This document shows positions 57,801 to 64,000 of a DNA stretch of 64,000 nt, piece by piece. Every line of letters starts with the position of its first letter. Within the stretch, counting starts at the first letter, position 1. The translations under genes and the position numbers were made by a program. This DNA is from Taenia hydatigena (taxonomy: Eukaryota; Platyhelminthes; Cestoda; Cyclophyllidea; Taeniidae), in assembly GCA_036345935.2 (NCBI GenBank), contig JADWOT020000009.1, forward strand, positions 8,885,381-8,949,380. The letters are read 5' to 3'. Under the pieces are notes generated by a model, which worked only from the letters and a program-made list of their open reading frames with translations, was not told the DNA's origin and ran no database searches.

Positions 57801-60800
57801 TCCATCAATTCCTCTTCGGGCTCTGTAGAGTCATCTTCGATTATTAGCCCCACACCGGAGATGATGAAATCAAAGAACGTCGACAGTATTCGCACACTCA
57901 TCTCGGTGGCTCAGACGGATGGAAATTATCTTGGGCACTCGTGGCTCCACATTCTTCGCTGCATCTCCCAGCTAGAGTCGGCCAACGTCATTGCCACTAG
58001 CACAGCACGCTCTCTGCCTCGACGTCGTCATGCTCCTCGTAGGTTTTTCTAGCTTCCTTGTCATTGCCACCTTTGGATTATAACTGTGGTGGTTCTAGTT
58101 CAAATTTTGTTCCTTTTCTCTCCTTACATACATCTGTACAATATCCTTTTCGGAAATAGCTAGGAATTCGAATTGATTTACTAACAGTGGATGTGCCCCT
58201 TGTTGACTGCAGACGCCACCGGCGAAGAGACCAACGTGGCAGAAGGTGAAGGGCAGAGTAAGCTGATGCGCAAGCGCAGCGGTCTCGCACCAGGCAGTTT
58301 AGCTGCCGCCACGGTGGACTCCCGCAAGGCCGCCGTGTTACAAGAGGTTATGGGTGAAACAGGTTCTCGCAGTGTAGTGGTTGCGGTTGATAAGATCTTC
58401 TCCGGCTCTGTCCGCCTTGATGGGGATGCAATCGTAGACTTCGTGCAAGCCCTTTGTCAGGTAACTAAATGCGCCTTCAATCACCTTACCTAGCCTATGC
58501 TATTAATGCTTCTGTAGGTTACTTTTGTGATGTAGTGTTAAGCCGTGATTACGTCAAGGTATATTGCTGTGCCCAAAGTTGTGTCTACAGCTGTCATATT
58601 TAGCCAAAATCTTCAGTAATTTGATATGAAGGTGTGACTGTTATGCCTTGCTCTAGAAGGCTATTGAATTATTCTTCTGGTTTGTACACTTCCGGTTCTA
58701 TGCTAGCAAAGCGAGTGATTGCAATGGTTAAGCTTACCCACTCACAACCAAACGGAATGCGATAATGAATGACCACGTGTTGTCATAGGAAACGTAAGTT
58801 ATTGTTTTTTACTTTAAGCGTTGCTCAGCAACAGTCCATTTACCTTTAGTCATGCATCGAGCGCGAAATACTGCTTTCTTTGGACATTCAATATTATCTC
58901 TACGCACCTTTAAAACGGCTTTAACTTGCCTGTCTTGGTAGCACCAGTAACATATTACACTACCGTCGCAAAAGCAGTCATGGAATGCAGCAGGTCTTAG
59001 CGAAACATAAACATTGGTGTGAGAGATCTGTGCTCTTGCGCTCAGCTTCACAGCAATGAGTGCTTCATTCGTGTACTAGCTATGTGCGTAATGTGATATT
59101 TTACGGACACCATATATGGATCTGCTAAAAAGAGCGTCACTGGTTCCGGTTACGAAGTAAACGCATTTCGGTACTGATTCAGTTCTCAATTATCCACACA
59201 GTCGATAGTTGACTGTGCTTTGTTGCTTTCATTTTTTACCAACAAGCCAGTGGAAAATCCGTTCCTTTCCTCCAATCACTTTTGGGCACATTGATGATGA
59301 ACGACCACCATACTTATTCCTTACTGTAAGAGTCCGATCCACTGGATTTATTCGCAACCCAATTTACCGTCTATTAAGTTGTAATCTACCATTTGGATGT
59401 CAACGGACGGTTAACCGCTTGAAAACACGTTCATCTTGTTGAAGAAACACAGTAAACGGTTCGAGGTCTCCTGGTGCATATTTTAGGTGTCACTAGAGGA
59501 GCTGGCTCTTCCCCAGCCCCGGACTTTCAGTCTTCAGAAGGTGGTGGAGATCTCCTACTATAACATCGGCCGCATCCGTCTGCAGTGGTCACGCATCTGG
59601 GAGCACATCGGACAGCACTTCACCACTGCCGGCCGCTCCGCCAACGAAGATGTGGCTATCTTCGCGGTGGACTCTCTGCGCCAACTCGCAGTCAAATTGA
59701 TCGAAAGGGGCGAATTGCCCAACTTCCACTTCCAAAAGGAATGCATTCGGTCAGTTCAGAATTGCCGAACACCATTTCTTCCTGATTCGCCAAATGTAAT
59801 GCGTGTTGGTGTGTGTGGGGGTTCTCGCAATGATTACAAACATTGTTTCTCCACTTTATTTCGAAGCCGCTGACCGATTTCGATGTTTTGATGTGTATCC
59901 CAATTTTATCATTGTTGAACCAGATATTGCTCCATTCTTTAATAATTGAGCTGGATTAATTACTTGAATTACACTGACGTAGGTGACTGGCCATGGCCTC
60001 GGAGGCATTTTTTCACTTTCGTTTGAATACTGCGACCACTTCCTCGTTTCCGATGGTTACTTATTGTTGAATGAAGTGAATAAAAACAGTTTTTTGTCGC
60101 TATGTTTGGAGGATAAATGGATTTGAACTGCCGTAAAGTGATAGTTTTTCGTTCCCTCTATGTGGTTGGTTTTTGGCAGTTTAAACTACTCATTTGTCCG
60201 AATTCTTGTTCATTCTGTTTTACTTTGATAGCTCACAACAAATTTTATCTGTAAGGGTCATTTTTGGTCAATGACTTCAGCTACCGGTTATCATATTTCA
60301 TGGGAACGCTTCTTTTTGCTCGCTCTAAGCCTTGGTTCAAATTTTTCACCGCCAAGTTGTGGCCCTGCCTGTAAAATATGGTCCGAGTTTTATTAGTGAT
60401 CGTATGTATTAGTTTCTCTACCATCCCCAGCCAGTAGTAATAGCGTAAAAATAAAATTTTATAAATCAAAGATCACGGCAACATACTGTTTTCAAGTTTC
60501 ATTGCATGATAAGTTGCTCTAAGGTTGTTCGTAAAGTTGAACCAGAATCTTTTATTAGCAAGGCTCACTTAAGGTGGGCTGGAACAGGTCAATTATGGTG
60601 AACCTCTACTCACTCCCTTTGATAATACAGCGTATTTTTCCTGGTTACTTGCAAAATTTTGCCTTGCTTATTTGCTACCTTGGCTTGTTTTTAGCACCTA
60701 ATTTCCGATTATCAGTTGATATTTTGCAATTCAAAATTTTTTACGCTTAAATGCCCTCATTACATTATTGAGAGACTCACATCTTGTCATTATTGCCTTC

Positions 60801-63800
60801 AATGTCCCGTCGGGCCAAGTACCGCTGCTGTTGATTCACTGTTGTGCGTTTTGTTTCAGACCGTTCTTAAATATCCTGGACGATATAAATGAGGTGGAGC
60901 CCAGTATTCAGGACATGGTGGTTCGATGTGTCTCGCAATTGATCCAATCTCAGTGGACTAACATTCGTTCCGGTTGGACCAACATCTTTCTTGTGCTTTA
61001 TACGGCTGCTGCATCCACTGAGGAGGGTGTTATTGAGCTGGCCTTCAGCTCTTGCTCCTTCGTTATCAACACCGTCTTTCCCAATAACTTCTACTTTCTT
61101 ATCAACTCTTTTCCGGTATGTTCTCCCTGCCCTACCGCCAACCTATTTATAACATTACTCTATCTCCGAAGACTACTGTTAATTTGGTGCTATCCCCCAA
61201 TGTCTTGATCACTGCCCTTTATCGTCTGGTCGGTTTTCACATTTTTCGCTTTGGTTCACCTTTTTCTGGCCATTCCTTGCTGAGATTCCTCATCTTTTCT
61301 TACTTTAAAAGGCTTATTGTGATTTACTTTCTCATAGTCGTGAATGCGTAAGGAACCAAATGCTTATTTTCTTGCCCTGTGAATAGGTTTTCATAAAGGC
61401 TCTGGCGGAGTTCGCTTGCAACTTGCATTTCCCTGATACCTCAATGGAGGCGATTCGACTGATTCGAATGTGCGCACGCATCGTCAGTGAGCGGGCCCTC
61501 CAGTTTGCTGAGGAATCCAACTCGTCCAAGAATGCTCCAGTCGCTGAGACCGCCGCCCCTGAGGAGAAGAAAGAGGACGATGCACTCTGGAAACGCGGCT
61601 GGATCCCCATCCTTTATGAGCTATTCCGAATTATTAATAAGTAATTTTGATTTGGCTTTGCCGCTTATTCATGCCTGTTACTTTGAGCCGTATTCACCAT
61701 TTCAAACAGACTGGGACATTTTACTTCTAATTAATCAAAGCCAAAATATTTTTTCGTTCAAGTGCCTAATTAAGGGCATGCGCTAGCGCCGCGCAATACT
61801 GTGTAAAAGCAACCTCTAACGATAGTCTCAGGGCATGGCTGCAATGGAGCAACAAATTATGTCGTGTACAAATGCACTCACACATTAGTGGGTTTGTGCT
61901 TTCTATGCGCTCAAACTCTGTTTAAAATTAAATAGTATGTGTAATTAGTCACCTTAAATTCACCTAACTTTGCTAGACTCACGGTTCCATGAGTTCTCCT
62001 AATCTTTGTTGTTGTCATGCTCCCACATCCACACAAATCATTTCAGGCTGTTCCCTTGTGGTGAGATGACCAATCCGAATTAAATCCTTGCTGGCAAATG
62101 AAACGTTCCTCATTATTCTTTTATGGTTTAGCAGAATACGGGGAATTGTACATCAAGCATTTCCCTTTTCTCCAAACAGCTGCAAGTTGGACGTGCGGAC
62201 GCGAGGTTTGACCGTATTTTTCGAGGTGATTAAGTCCTACGGGTCAACCTTCCACCTCAGTTGGTGGGTGCAAATCTTTAAGCTCATCTTCTCCATCTTC
62301 GAGCATGGTCGTGACACCAGTTCGGGCGTCACGGCTCCTCCTCACACGGCAAAGGCAGAGGGTATGCAGCAGAAAAATCGGCATCGCCTCATCTCCGGTG
62401 ACCAAATTGATGCCTTTGGCGTCACCTATCGCATCTTCACTGGCCCCGCTGATCGTAGTGAATGGCTCAATACTACGTGCAATCATGCCCTCTACTCGGT
62501 TGTGGACATCTTTTCACAGTTCTTTGACCAAATTGGTGACAGTCTGCTTGGTAGGTGCATCCGGTTCTTGCTTCTCGTTCATGGTTTCTAGGAGAGACAA
62601 TAAAAGTGAATCCATTACTAGGGAAGTTCATAATCTCGCCTTACGTGTTGCATTTATGTGCTAATAGGAGTTTGACCTCTTCTGTGGTATACAAACTCGA
62701 GTGCGAGTCTGTACAATTCTTTTAGACTTTCTTGAATATGAGTAAAGTTTTTTTATGAAACCCTGCTTTTTTTGGTAAATTTGGTGGCAAAAACCGCTTA
62801 TTTACCGGCAACACATGCCCTTCTACTCCTTTTCCTTTCGATATTTGCCGTGTGTTGAATATATAATTAACGTCGTGTCATTACTTATGCTATAATTTTT
62901 CTTTTTGACACACCACCACACCACTCCTTCGCAGGAGCAGAGTTCTAGAACGGTCAAAAATTACTTATCATTTAAATTTCATTAACTTGGTAGCATTGGG
63001 TTTTTTAGTCTAACTTTCATCCTACTTGGCAACAGTCGTTAGACCATACCGTTACTAGCATCTCAACATGACTTAATACGCACAACTGTCATTGTAGCGA
63101 ATCTCTACGAGCAGCTGAAGTGGTGCTGTCTTCAAGACCACGAGCAGTTAGCTCGCTCAGGAGCCAGCTGTCTGGAGACTATGATTCTCACGAATGGATC
63201 CAAGTTCGATGAGGAGAAGTGGACAATGACCATTAACCTTCTTGTGGACCTCTTTAGAACAACTGTCCCTAACGAATTGCTCACCTGGCGTCCGGTAATT
63301 TTGGATCATTATTTGTCTCCACATTGAACAAACCGATTTTAGTCGTATTTCTTTTTTATCACTCCACAAAGTCTATACGTCCCCGACTTTGGAGTTTGAA
63401 TTCTTTAAATTGGAGGTTTTCAAACATGGTGGATTGACAATTTTCTGGATGTGAGGGGCTCAACATCCAAGAAACCATAAACTAGAGGGCTTAATGCAAC
63501 CTGTTTATTGCCAGGATAAAAATCGACGTTATCCGATACCAGATCTAGTTATTTTTTTTGCACAAAGCGATACATCAAGACCAGTTTTCCTGCACTGTCA
63601 CATGAAAACAAAACTGGGAAGCTGCTGCTTTGGTTTTCTTTTGCTGATTGTGATTCGGCTATTCACGACACTGCCTATAATAGTAGTAGAAAAAAAACTT
63701 GGACTGCACACATCCCCCTTTTTCAAGGAATATACGTTTGATTTGGTGTTTGGCCACCATACTCCTTTAAAACAAATTTTACTTTTTGATGTTTTTTTCC

Positions 63801-64000
63801 TAACGCACTATTGGTAATGCAACAGATTAGGCCTCAATATATGAGCGGGCGTTTTCTTGCCGTAGAGTCCCCCAGTCGATGGTGTTGCGGCAGATGAGGC
63901 AGCGGCGAAGCGACGCCAGTCGGCATGCACCCGTCTTTTTTTGCGCCTCCTGGTCAATTGCATTGTGCAGTACGAGCTCATCCAGACAGTGGACAACATT
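51870..64000 (+). CDS. ARFGEF: Brefeldin A-inhibited guanine nucleotide-exchange protein (BIG1/BIG2, Sec7 domain), runs off the right edge
   Basis: BIG proteins load GTP onto Arf GTPases at the trans-Golgi and recycling endosomes. Fifteen phase-consistent exons are seen: 51870-51930 (tentative), 52197-52648, 52830-54420, 54793-55102, 55237-55444, 56245-56445, 57355-57674, 57755-58038, 58213-58460, 59487-59749, 60860-61115, 61387-61640, 62180-62550, 63098-63294 and 63866 onward. They encode about 1717 residues in the window. Landmarks are [15 protein letters not shown] (DCB domain), the HUS-box core [16 protein letters not shown], Sec7 at about residues 715-905 ([52 protein letters not shown]) and HDS landmarks [53 protein letters not shown] and [11 protein letters not shown] serine- and acid-rich insert of roughly 180 residues lies in exon 3. 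If exon 1 is wrong, translation could start at the ATG at 52259. About the last 300 residues of a typical BIG are outside. Confidence 0.95.

Overview
The window is nuclear DNA from an intron-rich, AT-rich animal genome, most likely a tapeworm (cestode flatworm, probably Taeniidae). The reasoning is that all seven protein-coding genes are metazoan housekeeping families split by GT-AG introns, several introns are only about 32-44 nt long, and there are short LTR-flanked elements of the kind described from taeniids (terminal-repeat retrotransposons in miniature, TRIMs). The taxon is an inference. There is no bacterial gene organisation.

Layout, left to right: (1) minus strand, about 213-7431: long-chain acyl-CoA synthetase (ACSL), its C-terminal exon lying beyond the left edge. 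(2) Minus strand, 8929-16279: AMP-activated protein kinase alpha, a nine-exon model with consistent phases and 657 residues. A degenerate solo LTR sits in one intron. (3) 16630-17524: a complete TRIM-like element in the interval between AMPK-alpha and ABHD11. (4) Plus strand, about 19437-20478: ABHD11, an alpha/beta hydrolase whose first exon is unresolved. (5) Minus strand, 21130-25464: VPS52 of the GARP/EARP tethering complexes. (6) 25888-26860: a second TRIM-like element whose 5' LTR is split by another complete LTR. (7) Plus strand, 27360-28786: SDR39U1, complete, seven exons, 319 residues. (8) Minus strand, 29079-51141: a giant LYST-type BEACH-WD40 gene. (9) Plus strand, 51870 to beyond 64000: a BIG-type Sec7 Arf exchange factor (ARFGEF1/2 family), truncated by the right edge.

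Genes alternate in strand. AMPK-alpha/ABHD11, VPS52/SDR39U1 and LYST/ARFGEF are head-to-head pairs; ABHD11/VPS52 and SDR39U1/LYST are tail-to-tail. Both full TRIM-like elements lie in head-to-head (promoter-side) gaps. Functionally, VPS52, LYST and ARFGEF belong to endosome, lysosome and trans-Golgi trafficking, while ACSL and AMPK-alpha concern fatty-acid activation and energy sensing. I see no evidence that this clustering is more than coincidence.

I did not find a clearly undescribed system. The most unusual structures are the TRIM-like family (nested LTR, conserved 55-nt internal block, promoter-side placement), a phenylalanine at a brefeldin-sensitivity position of the Sec7 domain, and dense micro-introns. 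Exon boundaries were placed by hand from splice dinucleotides, reading frame and recalled family alignments. Those for AMPK-alpha, SDR39U1, ABHD11 (except exon 1) and ARFGEF are phase-consistent; ACSL, VPS52 and especially LYST are approximate.
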